Shown: positions 43,750-63,090 of the stretch, one piece after another
Position numbering within the stretch: the stretch's first letter is position 1
Layout of the letters: each line of letters opens with the position of its first letter
Origin: Cherax quadricarinatus
Taxonomy: Eukaryota > Arthropoda > Malacostraca > Decapoda > Parastacidae
Direction of reading: 5' to 3'
DNA length: 64,000 bases
Assembly: GCF_038502225.1 (NCBI RefSeq)
Contig: NC_091325.1
Location: 27,716,424 to 27,780,423, forward strand
Position numbers and translations under genes: made by a program
Notes under the pieces: generated by a model
What the model was told of the DNA's origin: nothing
The model's input: the letters and a program-made list of their open reading frames with translations, nothing else
The model's database searches: none

Positions 43750-45650
43750 GTGCATTAAAGATCATGAATTTCCTCCAGCTCCTCCGAGGCTGGACGTGAG
43801 CCAAGTATGCAGCAAGCATTTCCCCTCTGGATGGTTATGCTGAGGCGCTGGAATATGAAAGTGGCTGCCCTTGGGTCCCTGGTGGTGTCCACAATTCTGG
43901 AACCCAATTCTTTAAGGAAACGTGTGGCCTTTTTTCCCCATGATCCCAAGGTCTCTGATCCCACTGGGACAAATTGATACTGTTGGCTTATGTCCCTGTA
44001 CTTGTTGATCTTGTACTCCTCCCTGTGGTCAGCAGCTCCTCCCTGTCGCCCCACACTGTGATGGATATAGGTGTCAGCCAGTGTGGACACACAGGTATAG
44101 TCCCATGCTAAGAGCTTGCCATTCTTCCAAGAATAGATGGCGATTCGGGGTAGTTTGCTGGGTTGTGGGTATTGTTGGCTGCTAGTGATTAGGGCTCCCT
44201 CTCCGCTGGGCATCCAGCTGTAGCAAGGGTTCTCTTTATGATATCGTTGACCTCATTGTATCTTGCATGTCAGCCCTTGGTTTTGGAACAGTTAAGACCA
44301 TGTAGACTGTATTGGTCTGCTTGCGGTTTGCCGCAAATACACGTATATTCTGTGTGAACTGGGGCAGCAAGGCGCAGAGCCACTGCAATACAGAGGGTTT
44401 TAGGTTCGAGTCGCGTTCCCATTGTCGATATGGGAACTGTTTGGAGGAAGTCCCCAGAGTGATGTGCGCTCACAGCCTGGAGACGGGCAGTCTCCCTATC
44501 TGATGTTGCTGCCCTGAGCATGTTGGCAAGCACCTTTTCAGCGATCAGGCCATGCCAGCTTGACTGTGAGCCAGTGCTGCACTAGGGTTTGGTGCTGGAG
44601 CAGCAAGAGTCTCCCATTCAGTGATGGCACTGGCATAGCTAGGGTCCTGTATTCCTGCTGAGTCACTGAAGTTATCAGGAAGAATTTGTCTTATCAACTC
44701 GTTTGATGCTATGGAAGAGGATAGTAAAGCTGGTAGAGCAATCTGGGAGGCTCTACATACCCCTAGCCCCCCAAGCCTGACCGGAAGTGAGGCTTGCAAC
44801 CACTGTCCATCTTCAAGGGAAAGATTCAATACACTCTCTAGCATGGTCTTAAGGGGAGAGTCATATTCCTTGAGTTTTGGACTGCTGAAGGTTGGGGAGC
44901 ATCTCAGAAAGTTGGCAAGTTTTGGGATTGACAGGCACCTGGTGAGTAGGTAGAAGGCATCGTGTGTGTCAATGTCTTTCATCCTGCTTTCCATCGTCCG
45001 GAGGTCTGAGACTTTTTTTTCTAGGATCAGATCAAGGCACTGGACCCAAGAGGAGCAACAAGGAGAGTGCTATTGGCTGGATCAATGGCTCATGCTCCTG
45101 GTAAAACTGTGCTAATATTCTGGATCATCTGTCGATTGGTAGAAACTATTTCACATTTGGTGGGGTTTAAAGAAAGGACCAGGCTTTTTCCCATGTCTTT
45201 AATTTTACTGATGTCCTATAGGAGAGGTTCTGTTGTGCCAGCTAGGGTACCATCATCCAGGAACCAGATATTGAGCTCACTGGAGAGTGCTTCTGTGACT
45301 TCTTTGATGACCAAACAGAACAGAAAGGAGGCGAGAGGGTCCCCCTGTTGCACACCCTCACATGAGTCAATTTCATGGTCCCCAAACAATAGTTTGGAAG
45401 TCACACTATAACACGATTCTATGAAGGGATAAAGGGAAGGGAAGTTTCTATAAACTGCTTGAAGAGCAACATCTCTTCTGACTGAGTTGAAAGCATTGGC
45501 AAAGTCCAATTTGACCAAGGCTTTTTCATCGGACATGCTTTTGATATACACTCGTGCTGCGTGGGCAGCTGCTTCACAGCCCTGTTGAACGCCGAAACCG
45601 AGCCGAGTTGGTTTCAGCATTACAGCAGCCTCTTGACTCACCCTAGTCGC
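43750..45650 (-). pseudogene. LINE relic: reverse transcriptase with C-terminal RLE-like domain
   Basis: Minus strand, several frameshifts. 45216-45641: RT palm with QQGCEAAAHAARV, LVKLDFANAFNSVRRD, GVQQGDPLASFLFCL and the catalytic box as FLDD. 44545-44994: post-RT region with LSIPKLANFLRCSP and VRLGGLGVCRASQIA. 44270-44533: cysteine/histidine motif CICGKPQ with HGLNC. Around 44230, another frame gives HARYNEVNDIIKR. 43755-44213: KLLAWDYTCVSTLADTY and QRGNACCILGSR, resembling the restriction-like endonuclease end of R2/NeSL-type LINEs. Assignment to that group is by pattern only. The 5' end runs straight into the satellite at 45651. Confidence 0.75.
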
Positions 45651-48600
45651 CTTTTCGATTTTTTCAATGCTTCAGGTATTGTTAAAAAACTATATACTGA
45701 TGGAATTGAAATTTTCGAGCATTTTTCAACATTTTAAAGTACATTATATATTTTTTTAAAAGCCCATCAAATTTCGATGAAACTCAGAAATAATTTTGAA
45801 TATTTCATATTTTTTTAAAAAATACCTGAAGCATTGAAAAAAACGAAAAATATGGTAAAATGATGTTTACTGCATATTTCGACGATTTGGAGCATTTAGA
45901 ACACTTCAGGCAAACCTGACTTTCTAGTTATAATTCATGGATTTTCAAACTTTTTTATCAGAATTACTGCTGGATTTTATGCTGAAAGTAACTTAAATAT
46001 GACATTTTAGTGTAGTATTGTGTCAATACATATTTCAAGTCAGAAAATCAATGTATTTTAGCTAAAAAGTAAGGTTTCTTTGAAAACTGTTCTAAATGCT
46101 TCTAATCGTCGAAATATGCAGTAAAACATCATTCTACCACATATTTCGATTTTTTCAATGCTTCAGTTATTTTTAAAAAACATGCATTGATCAAATTGAA
46201 ATTTTTGAGCAATTTTCAACATTTTTAAATATAATATATATTTTTCAAAAAAAACATAAAATTTCGATGAAATTCAGGAATAATTTTGAATGTTTCATAT
46301 ATTTTTTTAAAAATTCCTGAAGCATTGAAAAAAATCGAAAAATATGGTAAAATGATGTTTTACTGTATATTTCGACGATTTGGAGCATTTAGAACACTTT
46401 TCAGACAAACCTGATTTTTTAGCTAAAATTCATGGATTTTCAAACTTTTTTATCAGAATTACTGCTGAAATTGAATTTTATGCTGAAAGAAACTTAAATA
46501 TGACATTTCGATGAAATTCGGAAATAATTTTGAATATTTCATATATTATTTAAAAAATACCTGAAGCATTGAAAAATTCGAAAAATGTGGTAAAATGATG
46601 TTTTTCTGCATATTTCTCAAACAAACCTTACTTTTTAGCTAAAATACATGGATTTTCACACTTGATATATATATTGACACAATACTACACTAAAATAACA
46701 TATTTAAGTTACTTTCAGCATAAAATTCAATTTCAGCAGTAATTCTGATAAAAAAGTTTGAAAATCCATGAATTTTAGCTAAAAAATCAGGTTTGTCTGA
46801 AAAGTGTTCTAAATGCTCCAAATCGTCGAAATATACAGTAAAACATCATTTTACCATATTTTTCGATTTTTTTCAATGCTTCAGGCATTTTGAAAAAATA
46901 CATAAAACAAATCGTCGAAATATACAGTAAAACATCATTTTACCATATTTTTCGATTTTTTTCAATGCTTCAGGCATTTTTAAAAAAATATATGAAACAT
47001 TCAAAATTATTCCTGAATTTCATCGAAATTTTATGTTTTTTTTTGAAAAATATATATTATATTTAAAAATGTTGAAAATTGCTCAAAAATTTCAATTTGA
47101 TCAATACATGTTTTTTAAAAATAACTGAAGCATTGAAAAAAATGAAAAATATGGTAAAATGATGTTTCGACGATTTTTAGCCTTTAGAGAACTTTTAAAA
47201 CAAACCTTACTTTTTAGCTAAAATATATGGATTTTCACATTAGAAATATGTAGAGACACAATAGTACACTAAAATGACATATTTAAGTTACTTTCAGCAT
47301 AAAATTCAATTCCATCAGAAATTCTGATAAAAAAGTTTGAAAATCCATGAATTTTAGCTAAAAAATCAGGTTTGTCTGAAAAGTGTTCTGAATGCTCTAA
47401 ATCGTCGAAATATATTTTTCGATTTTTTCAATGCTTCAGTTATTTCTAAAAAATACATACTGATGGAATTGAAAATTTCGAGGATTTTTCAACATTTTAA
47501 AGTATACTACATATTTTTCAAAAACCCCATAAAATTTCCTTGAAATTCATCGAAATTTTATTGACTTTTAGAAAAATATGTAATATACTTTAAAATATTG
47601 AAAAATGCTTGAAAATTTCAATTCCATCAGTATATATTCTTTTAATAATACCTAAAGCATTGAAAAAATCGAAAAATATGGTAAAATGATGTTTTACTGC
47701 ATATTTCGACGATTTGGAGCATTTAGAACACTTTTCAGACAAACATGATTTTTTTTAGCTAAAATTCATGGATTTTCAAACTTTTTTATCAGAATTACTG
47801 ATGGAATTGAAATTTTCGAGCATTCTCAACATTTTAAAGTATATTACACATTTCTCAAAAAGCCCTTAAAATTTCGATAAAATTCAGAAATAATTTTGAA
47901 TATTTCATATATTTTTTAAAAATAACAGAAACATTGACAAAAATCGAAAAATATGGTAAAATGATGTTTTACTGCATATTTCGACGATATGGAGCGTTTA
48001 GAACACTTTTCAGACTAACCTGATTTTTTAGCTAAAATTCGTGAATTTTCAAACTTTTTTATCAGAATTACTGATCGAATTGAAGTTTTCGAGCATTTAC
48101 AACATTTTAAAGTATATTACATATTTTTCAAAAAGCCCATAAAATTTCGATGAAATTTGGAAATAATTTTGAATATTTCGTATATTTTTTAAAAATATCT
48201 GAAGCATTGAAAAAAATCGAAAAATATGGTAAAATGACGATTTGGACCATTTAGAACACTTTTCAGACAAACCTGATTATTTATCTAAAACTCGTGGATT
48301 TTCAAACTTTTTTGTCAAATTACTGGTGGAATTGAATTTTATGCTAAAAGTTTCTTAAATATGACATTTTAGTGTAGTATTGTGTCAATACATATTTCAA
48401 GAGTGAAAATTCATGTATCTTAGCTAAAAAGTAAGGTTCGTTTGAAAAGTGTTCTAAATGCTCCAAATCGTCGAAATATACAGTAAAATATCATTTTACC
48501 ATATTTTTCGATTTTTTCAATGCTTCAGGTATTGTGAAAAAATGCATGAAATATTCAAAATTATTTCTGAAATTCATCGAAATTTTATGAGCTTTTTGAA

Positions 48601-51593
48601 AAATATGTCATATACTTTAAAATGTTGAAAATGCTCAAAAAATTCAATTCCATCAGTAATTTTAATGAAAAAGTTGGAAATCCATGAATTTTAGCTAAAA
48701 ATTCAGGTTTGTCTGAAAAGTGTTCTAAATGCTCTAAATCGTCGTAATGTGCAGTAAAACATCATTTTACCATATTTTTCGATTTTTTCAATGCTTCAGT
48801 TATTTTTAAAAAACATATAATGATAGAATTGAAATTTTCGAGCAATATTCAACATTTTAAAGTATATTACAAATTTTTCAAAAAAACAAAAAAAATTCGA
48901 TGAAATTCGGAAATAATTTTGAATATTTCATATATTTTTAAAAAACACTTGAAGCTTTGAAAAAACGAAAAATATGGTAAATGATGTTTTACTGCATATT
49001 TCGACGATTTGGAGCATTTAGAACACTTTTCTGACGAACTTGATTTTCTAGCTAAAATTCATGGATTTTCCAACTTTTTTATCAGAATTACTGCTGGAAT
49101 TGAATTTTATGCTGAAAGTAACTTGAATATGACATTTTAGTGTAGTACTGTGTCAATACATATTTCAAGCATGAAAATCCATGTATTTTAGCTAACAGTA
49201 AGGTTTGTTTGAAAAGTGTTCTAAATGCTCCAAATCATCGAAATATGCAGTAAAACATCATTTTACCATATTTTTCGATGTTTTCAACGCTTCAGATATT
49301 TAAAAAATAACATACGAAATATTCAAAATTATTTCTGAATTTCATCGAAATTTTGTGGGCTTTTTGAAAAATATGTAATATACTTTAAAATGTTGAAAAA
49401 TGTTCGAAAATTTCAATTGCATCAGTATATATTTTTTAAAAATAACTGAAGCACTGAAAAAATCGAAAAATATGGTAAAATGATGTTTTACTGCATATTT
49501 CGACGATTTAGAGCGTTTAGAACACTTTTCAGACAAACCTGCTTTTTTAGCTAAAATTCATGGATTTTCAAACTTTTTTATCAGAACTACTGATGGAATT
49601 GAAATTCTCCAGCATTTTCAACATTTTAAAGTATATCCATATTTTTCAAAAAGCCCATAAAATTTCGATGAAATTCAGAAATAATTTTTAATATTTCGTA
49701 TATGTTTTAAAAATACCTGAAGCATTGAAAAAAATCGAAAAATATGGTAAAATAATCTTTTACTGCATATTTCGACGATTTGGAGCAATTGGAACACTTT
49801 TCAGACAAATCTGATTTTTTAGCTAAAATTCATGGATTTTCCAACTTTTTTATCAGAATTACTGATGGAATTGAAATTCTCGAACATTTTCAACATTTAA
49901 ATTGTATTCATATTGTTCAAAAAGCCCATAAAATTTCGATGAAATTCAGAAAAAATTTTTAATATTTCGTATATTTTTTAAAAATACCTGAAGCATTGAA
50001 AAAATCGAAAAATATGGTAAAATAATCTTTCACTGCATATTTCGACGATTTGCAGCAATTGGAACACTTTTCAGACAAACCTGATTTTTTAGCTTAAATT
50101 CATGGATTTTCAAACTTTTTCATCAGAATTACTGATGGAATTGAAATTCTCGAACATTTTCAACATTTTAAATTATATTCATATTTTTCAAAAAGCCCAT
50201 AAAATTTCGAAGAAATTCAGAAATAATTTTTAATATTTCGTATATTTTTTAAAAATACCTGAAGCATTGAAAAAATCGAAAAATATGGTAAAATGATGTT
50301 TTACTGCATATTTCGACGATTTGGAGCGTTTAGTACACTTTTCAGATTAACCTGATTTTTTAGCTAAAACTCATGGATTTTCGAACTTTTTTAACAGAAT
50401 TACTGATGGAATTGAAATTTTCGAGTATATTACATATTTTTCAAAAAGCCCATAAAATTTCGATGAAATTCATAAATAATTTTGAATATTTCGTATATAT
50501 TTTAAAAATGCTGAAGCATTGAAAAAAAATCGAAAAAAATGGTAAAATTATGTTTTGCTGCATATTTCGACGATTTGCAGCATTTAGAACACTTCAGACA
50601 AACCTGATTTTTTAGCTAAAATTCATGGATTTTCACTCTTGAAATATGTATTGACACAAAACTACTCTAAAATGTCATATTTAAGTTACTTTCAGCATAA
50701 AATTCAATTCCAGCTGTAATTCTGATAAAAAAGTTTGAAAATCCATGAATTATAGATAGAAAGTCAGGTTTTCCTGAAAAGTGTTCTAAATGCTCCAAAT
50801 CGTCGAAATATGCAGTAAAACATCATTTTACCATATTTTTCGATTTTTTTTCAATGCTTCAGGCATTTTTAGAAAAATATATGAAATATTCAAAATTATT
50901 TTTGAATTTCATCGAAATTTTATGGGTTTTTTGAAAAATATGTATTATATTTTAAAATGTTGGAAATTGCTTAAAAATTTCAATTCCATCAATATATATT
51001 TTTTAAAAATACCTGAAGCATTGAAAAAATCGAAAAAAAAATATGGTAAAAATGATGTTTTACTGCATATTTCAACGATTTGGATCGTTTAGTTCACTTT
51101 TCAGATTAACCTGAATTTTTAGCTAAAACTCACGGGTTTTCAAACTTTTTTAACAGAAATACTGATGGAATTGAAATTTTCTAGTATTTTCAACATTTTA
51201 AAGTATATTATATATTTTTCAAAAAGCCCTTAAAATTTCGATGAAATTCATAAATAATTTTGAATATTTCGTATATATTTTAAAAAATCTGAAGCATTGA
51301 AAAAAAAATCGATTAAAATGGTAAAATTATGTTTTGCTGCATATTTCGACGATTTTCAGCATTTAGAACACTTCAGACAAACCTGATTTTTTAGCTAAAA
51401 TTCATGGATTTTCACTATTGAAATATGAATTGACACAATACTACTCTAAAATGTCATATTTAAGTTACTTTCAGCATAAAATTAAATTCCAGCTGTAATT
51501 TTGATAAAAAAGTTTGAAAATCCATGAATTATAGCTAGAAAGTCAGGTTTGCCTGAAAAGTGTTCTAAATGCTCCAAATTGTCGAAATATGCA

Positions 51594-52402
51594 GGAAAAC
51601 ATCATTTTAAAATATTTTTCGATTTTTTCAGTGCTTCAGAAATTTTTAAGAAATATATGAAATATTCAAAATTATTTCTAAGTTTCATCGAAATTTTATG
51701 GGCCTTTTGAAAATGTTGAAAAATGCTCGAAAATTTCAATTCCATCAGTATACATTTTTCAAAAATACCTGAAGCATTGAAAAATAGAAAAATATGGTAA
51801 AATGATGTTTTACTGCATATTTCGACGATTTGTAGCATTTGGAACTCTTTTCATAAAAATCTGATTTTTTGCTAAAATTCATGGATTTTCAAACTTTTTT
51901 ATCAGAATTACTGATGGAATTGAAATTTTCGAGCATTTTCAACATTTGAAAGTATATGACATATTTTTCAAACAGCCAATAAAATTTTGATGAAATTCAG
52001 AAATCATTTTGAATATTTCTTAAAAATACCTGAAGTATTGAAAAAATAAAAAAATATGGTAAAATGATGTTTTACTGCATATTTCGACGATTTGGTGCAA
52101 TTAGAACACTTTTCAAACAAACTTTACTTTTTAGCTAAAAAACATGGATTTTCACCCTTGAAATATGTATTGACACAATACTACACTTAAATGTCATATT
52201 TAAGTTACTTTCAGCATAAAATTCCATTCCATCAGTAATTCTGATAAAATAGCTTGAAAATCCATGATGTATAGCTAAAGAATCAGGTTTGTCTGAAAAG
52301 TGTTCTAAATGCTCCAAATCGTGGAAATATGCAGTAAAACATCATTTTACAATATTTTTTTCGATTTTTTCAAGGCTTCTGGTATTTTTAAAAAAATTTA
52401 TG
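51594..52402. repeat. Higher-order satellite duplication, copy 1
   Basis: Nearly identical to 53866-54685, far closer than neighbouring monomers are to each other. A chance 60-codon frame is identical in both, at 52135-52317 and 54421-54603, offset 2286 bp. Confidence 0.85.
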
Positions 52403-53865
52403 AAATATTGAAAATTATTTCTGAATTTCATCGAAATTTTATGGGCTTTTTGAAAAATATGTAATATACTTTAAAATGTTGAAAATCCTCGAAAATTTCA
52501 ATTCCATCAGTACACATTTTTCAAAAGTACCTGAAGCATTGAAAAATCGAAAAATGTGGTAAAATATTTTACTGCATATTTCGACGATTTGGAGCATTTA
52601 GAGCACTTTTCATAAAAATCTGATTTTATGCTTAAATTCATGGATTTTCAAACTATTTTATGAGAATTACTGATGGAATTGAAATTTTCGAGCATTTTCA
52701 ACATTTGAAAGTATATGACATATTTTTCAAAAAGCCAATAAAATTTCGATGAAATTCAGAAATAATTTTGAATAATTCATATATTTTGTAAAAATACCTG
52801 AAGTACTGAAAAAATCGAAAAATATGGTAAAATGATGTTTTACTGCATATTTCGACTATTTGGAGCATTTAGAACACTTTTCAAACAAACTTTACTTTTT
52901 AGCTAAAATACATGGATTTTCACCCTTGAAATATGAATTGACACAATACTACTCTAAAATGTCATATTTAAGTTACTTTCAGCATAAAATTCAATTCTAT
53001 CAGTAATTCTGATAAAAAAGTTTGAAAATCAATGAATTTTAGCTAAAAAATCAGGTTTGTCTGAAAAGTGTTCTAAATGCTCCAAATCGTTGAAATATGC
53101 AGTAAAACATCATTTTAATATATTTTTCGATTTTTTTTCAATGATTCAGATATTTTTAAAAAAATATATACTGATGGAATTTAAATTTTCGAGCATTTTT
53201 CAACATTTTATAGTATATTACATATTTTTCTAAAAGCCCATAAAATTTCGATGAAATTCAGAAATAATTTTGAAAATTTCATATATTTCTTAAAAATACC
53301 TGAAGTATTGAAAAAATCGAAAAATATTGAAAAATTATGTTTTACTGCATATTTCGACTATTTGAAGCATTTAGAACACTTTTCAAACAAACTTTACTTT
53401 TTAGCTAAAAAACATGGATTTTCACCCTTGAAATATGTATTGACGCAATACTACACTAAAATGTCATATTTAAGTTACTTTCAGCATAAAATTCAATTCC
53501 ATCAATAATTCTGATAAAAAAGCTTGAAATCTATGAATTTTAGCTAAAAAAATCAGGTTTTGTATGAAAAGTGTTCTAAATGCTCCAAATCGTCGAAATA
53601 TGCCATATTTTTCGATTTTTTCAATGCTTCAGGTAGTTTTAAAAAAAATATATGAAATATTCAAAATTATTTCTGAATTTCATCGAAATTTGAGGGCTTT
53701 TTGAAAAATATGTAATATACTTTAAAATTTTGAAAATGCTTGAAAATTTCAATTCCATCAGTAATTCTGATGAAAAAGTTTGAAAATCAAAGAATTTTAG
53801 CTAAAAAATAAGGTTTGTCTGAAAAGTGTTCTAAATGCTCCAAATCGTCAAAATATGCATTAAAA

Positions 53866-54685
53866 CATCATTTTAAAATATTTTTCGATTTTTTCAGTGC
53901 TTCAGAAATTTTTAAGAAATATATGAAATATTCAAAATTATTTCTAAGTTTCATCGAAATTTTATGGGCCTTTTGAAAAATATGTAATATACTTTGAAAT
54001 GTTGAAAAATGCTCGAAAATTTCAATTCCATCAGTATACATTTTTCAAAAATACCTGAAGCATTGAAAAATAGAAAAATATGGTAAAATGATGTTTTACT
54101 GCATATTTCGACGATTTGTAGCATTTGGAACTCTTTTCATAAAAATCTGATTTTTTGCTAAAATTCATGGATTTTCAAACTTTTTTATCAGAATTACTGA
54201 TGGAATTGAAATTTTCGAGCATTTTCAACATTTGAAAGTATATGACATATTTTTCAAACAGCCAATAAAATTTTGATGAAATTCAGAAATCATTTTGAAT
54301 ATTTCTTAAAAATACCTGAAGTATTGAAAAAATAAAAAAATATGGTAAAATGATGTTTTACTGCATATTTCGACGATTTGGGGGAATTAGAACACTTTTC
54401 AAACAAACTTTACTTTTTAGCTAAAAAACATGGATTTTCACCCTTGAAATATGTATTGACACAATACTACACTTAAATGTCATATTTAAGTTACTTTCAG
54501 CATAAAATTCCATTCCATCAGTAATTCTGATAAAATAGCTTGAAAATCCATGATGTATAGCTAAAGAATCAGGTTTGTCTGAAAAGTGTTCTAAATGCTC
54601 CAAATCGTGGAAATATGCAGTAAAACATCATTTTATAATATTTTTTTCGATTTTTTCAAGGCTTCTGGTATTTTTAAAAAAAATG
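53866..54685. repeat. Higher-order satellite duplication, copy 2
   Basis: Partner of 51594-52402. It has a small extra segment where copy 1 has lost an AAATATGTAATATACTTT-like piece. Confidence 0.85.
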
Positions 54686-57600
54686 GATGGATTTTAACAC
54701 TTTAAATATGTATTGACACAATAAATACATGGATTTTCACAGTTCCTTGAAATATGTATTGACACAATACTAGGTTTACTAAAATGTTACGAATATTTAA
54801 GTTACAGTATTTCAGTATAAAATTCAATTCCAGCAGTAATTCTGATAAAAAAGTTTGAAAATCCATGAATTTTAGCTAAAAAATCAGGTTTGTCTGAAAA
54901 GTGTTCTAAATGCTCCAAATCGTCGAAATATGCAGTAAAACATCATTTTACCATATTTTTCGTTTTTTTCAATGCTTCAGGTATTTTTAAAAAATATATG
55001 AAATATTCAAAATTATTTCTGAATTTCATCGAAATTTTATTTGTTTTTTTTGAACAATATGTAATATACTTTAAAATGTTGAAAATTGCTCGAAAATTTC
55101 AATTCCATCAGTATATATTTTTTAAAAATACCTGAAGCATTGAAAAAATCGAAAAATATGGTAAAATGATGTTTTACTGCATATTTCGACGATTTGGAGC
55201 ATTTAGAACACTTTTATTACAAACCTGATTTTTTAGCTAAAATTCATAGATTTTCAAACTTTTTTTATCAGAATTACTGATGGAATTATTTCATGAGCAT
55301 TTTCAATATTTTAATATATATTACATATTTTTCAAAAAGCCCATAAAATTTCGATGAAATTCAGAAATAATTTTGAATATTTCATATATTTTTTAAAAAT
55401 AACAGAAGCATTTGAAAAATTGAAAAACATGGTAAAATGATGTTTTACTGCATATTTCGACGATTTGGAGCATTTAGAACACTTTCCAAGCAAACCTTGC
55501 ATTTTAGCTAAAATATATGGATTTTCACACTTGAAATATACATTGACACAATACTACACTAAAATGTCATATTTAAGTTACTGTTAGCATAAAATTCAAT
55601 TCGAGCAGTAATTCTGATATAAAAGTTTGAAAATCCATGAATTTTACCTAAAAAATCAGGTTTGTCTGAAAGTGTTCTAAACGCTCCCAATCGTCGAAAT
55701 ATGCAGTAAAACATCGTTTTACCAAATTTTTCGATTTTTTCAATGCTTCAGGTATTTATAAAAAATATATACTGATGGAGTTGAAATTTTCGAACTTTTT
55801 TGAACATTTTTAAAGTATTACATATTTTTCAAAAAGCGCATAAAATTTCGATGAAATTCAGAAATAATTTTGAGTATTTCGCTTACTTTCTAAAAATTCC
55901 TGAAGCTTTGAAAAAAATCGAAAAATATGGTAAAATGATGTTTTTACTGCATTTTTCGAAGATTTGGAGCATTTAGAACACTTTTCAAAGAAACCTTACT
56001 TTTTTGCTAAAATACATGGATTTTCACTCTAGAAATATGTATTGACACAATACTATACTAAAATGTTATATTTAAGTTACTTTCAGCATAAAATTCAATT
56101 CCAGCAGTAATTCTGATAAAAATGTTTGAAAATCCATGAATAATAGCTAGAAAATCATGTTTGTCTGAAAAGTGTTCTAAATGCTTCAAGTCGTCGAAAT
56201 ATGCAGTAAAACATCTTTGAACCATATTTTTCGTTTTTTTCAATGCTTCAGGTATTTTTAAAAAAATATGTGAAATATTCAAAATTATTTCTGAATTTCA
56301 TCGAAATTTTATGGGTTTTTTGAAGAATATGTAATGTACTTTAAAATGTTGAAAATTGATCGAAAATTTCAATTCCATCAGTATATACTTTTTAAAAATA
56401 CCTGACACATTGAGAAAATAAAAAAATATGGGAAAATGATGTTTTACTGCATACTTCGACGATTTGGAGCATTTTTTAGCTAAAATTCATGGATTTTCAA
56501 TCTTTTTTAACAGAATTACTGATGGAATCGAAATTTTCGAGCATTTTCAACATATTTTTTCAAAAAAATATGAAATATTCAAAATTATTTCTGAGTTTCA
56601 TCGAAATTTTATGGGCTTTTAAAAAAATATGTAATATAATTTAAAATGTTGAAAAATGCCCGAAAACTTCAATTCCATCGGTATATAGTTTTTTAACAAT
56701 ACCTGACGCATTTAAAAAATCGAAAAATATGGTAAAATGATGTTTTACTGAATTTCGACGATTTGGAGCATTTAGAACACTTTTCAGACAAACGATTTTT
56801 TAGCTAAAATTCATGGATTTTCAAACTTTTTTTATCAGAATTACTGATGGAATTGAAATTTTCGAGCATTTTCAACATTTTAAAGTATATTGCAGATTTT
56901 TCAAAAAGCTCATAAATTTTCGATTAAATTTAGAAATAATTTTGAATATTTCATATATTTCTTAAAAATGCCTGAAGCATTGAAAAAATCGAAAAATATG
57001 GTAAAATGATGTTTTACTGCATATTTCGACGATTTGGAGCATTTAGAACACTTTTCAAACAAACCTTACTTTTTAGCTAAAATACATGGATTTTCACACT
57101 TGAAATATGTATTGACACAATACTTCACTAAAATTTAAGTTACTTTCAGCATAAAATTCAATTCTATCAGTGATTCTGAGAAGAAAGTTTGAAAATCCAT
57201 CAATTTTAGCTAAAAAATCAGGTTTGTCTGAAAAGTGTTCTAAATGTTCTAAATCGTCGAAATATGCTGATAAAGATCATTTTCATCCATATTTTCGATT
57301 TTCAATGCTTCAGTTATTTTCAAAAATACATACTGATGGAATTGAAAATTTCGAGGATTTTTCAACATTTTAAAGTATATTACATATTTTTCAAAAACCC
57401 CATAAAATTTCCTTGAAATTCAGAAATAATTTTGAATATTTCATATTTTTAAAAATACCTGAAGCACTGAAAAATCGAAAAATGTGGTAGAATTATGTTT
57501 TGCTGCATATTTCGACGATTAGAAGCATTTAGAACACTTTTCAAAGAAACCTTACAATTTAGCCAAAATACATTGATTTTCTCACTTGAAATGTGTATTG

Positions 57601-58099
57601 ACACAATACTACACTAAAATGTCATATTTAAGTTACTTTCGGCATAAAATTCAATTCCAGCAGTAATTCTGATAAACAAGTTTGAAAATCCATGAATTAT
57701 AGCTAGAAGGTCATGTTTGCCCGAAAAGTGTTCGAAATGCTTCAAATCGTCGAAATATGCAGTAAAACATCATTTTATCATATTTTTTGTTTTTTTCAAT
57801 GCTTCAGGTATTTTTCAAAAAAATATGAAATATTCAAAATTATTTCTGAGTTTCATCGAAATTTTATGGGCTTTTAAAAAAATATGTAATATACTTTAAA
57901 ATGTTGAAAAATGCTCGAAAATTTCTACTCCATCAGTATATAGTTTTTTAACAATACCTGACGCATTGAAAAAAATCGAAAAATAAGTAAAATGATGTTT
58001 TACTGCATATTTCGACAATTTGGAGCATTAAGAACACTTTTCAAACAAACCTCACTTTTTAGCTAAAATACATGGATTTTCACACTTGAAACATGTATT

Positions 58100-58199
58100 N
58101 NNNNNNNNNNNNNNNNNNNNNNNNNNNNNNNNNNNNNNNNNNNNNNNNNNNNNNNNNNNNNNNNNNNNNNNNNNNNNNNNNNNNNNNNNNNNNNNNNNN
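58100..58199. other. Assembly gap (100 N)
   Basis: Exactly 100 Ns, a common placeholder for a gap of unknown length. Satellite ends on the left and a LINE is already in mid-ORF on the right. Confidence 1.

Positions 58200-63090
<4,891 letters not shown>

Larger units (their letters stand above)
45651..58099. repeat. AT-rich satellite with monomers in both orientations
   Basis: 12.4 kb of related units. One orientation reads CATATTTCGACGATTTGGAG, the other its reverse complement. Monomers in the cleanest direct stretch (49714, 49985, 50256) repeat every 271 bp. A second module, with ATGTATTGACACAATACTAC and TAAGTTACTTTCAGCATAAA, is interspersed. By eye about 30 anchors lie in one orientation and about 19 in the other, in irregular alternation. 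Short ORFs inside are chance products. The right end is cut by the assembly gap. Confidence 0.95.

Noticed and set aside
45651..58099. Short frames in the AT-rich satellite, some identical between copies
   Set aside because: They are repeated because the satellite is repeated. Composition and absence of domains argue against coding.
45651..58099. CRISPR-like array
   Set aside because: Eukaryotic context, no constant short repeat with unique spacers. The same holds for the 32-bp minisatellite at 60833-63090, whose units have no spacers.
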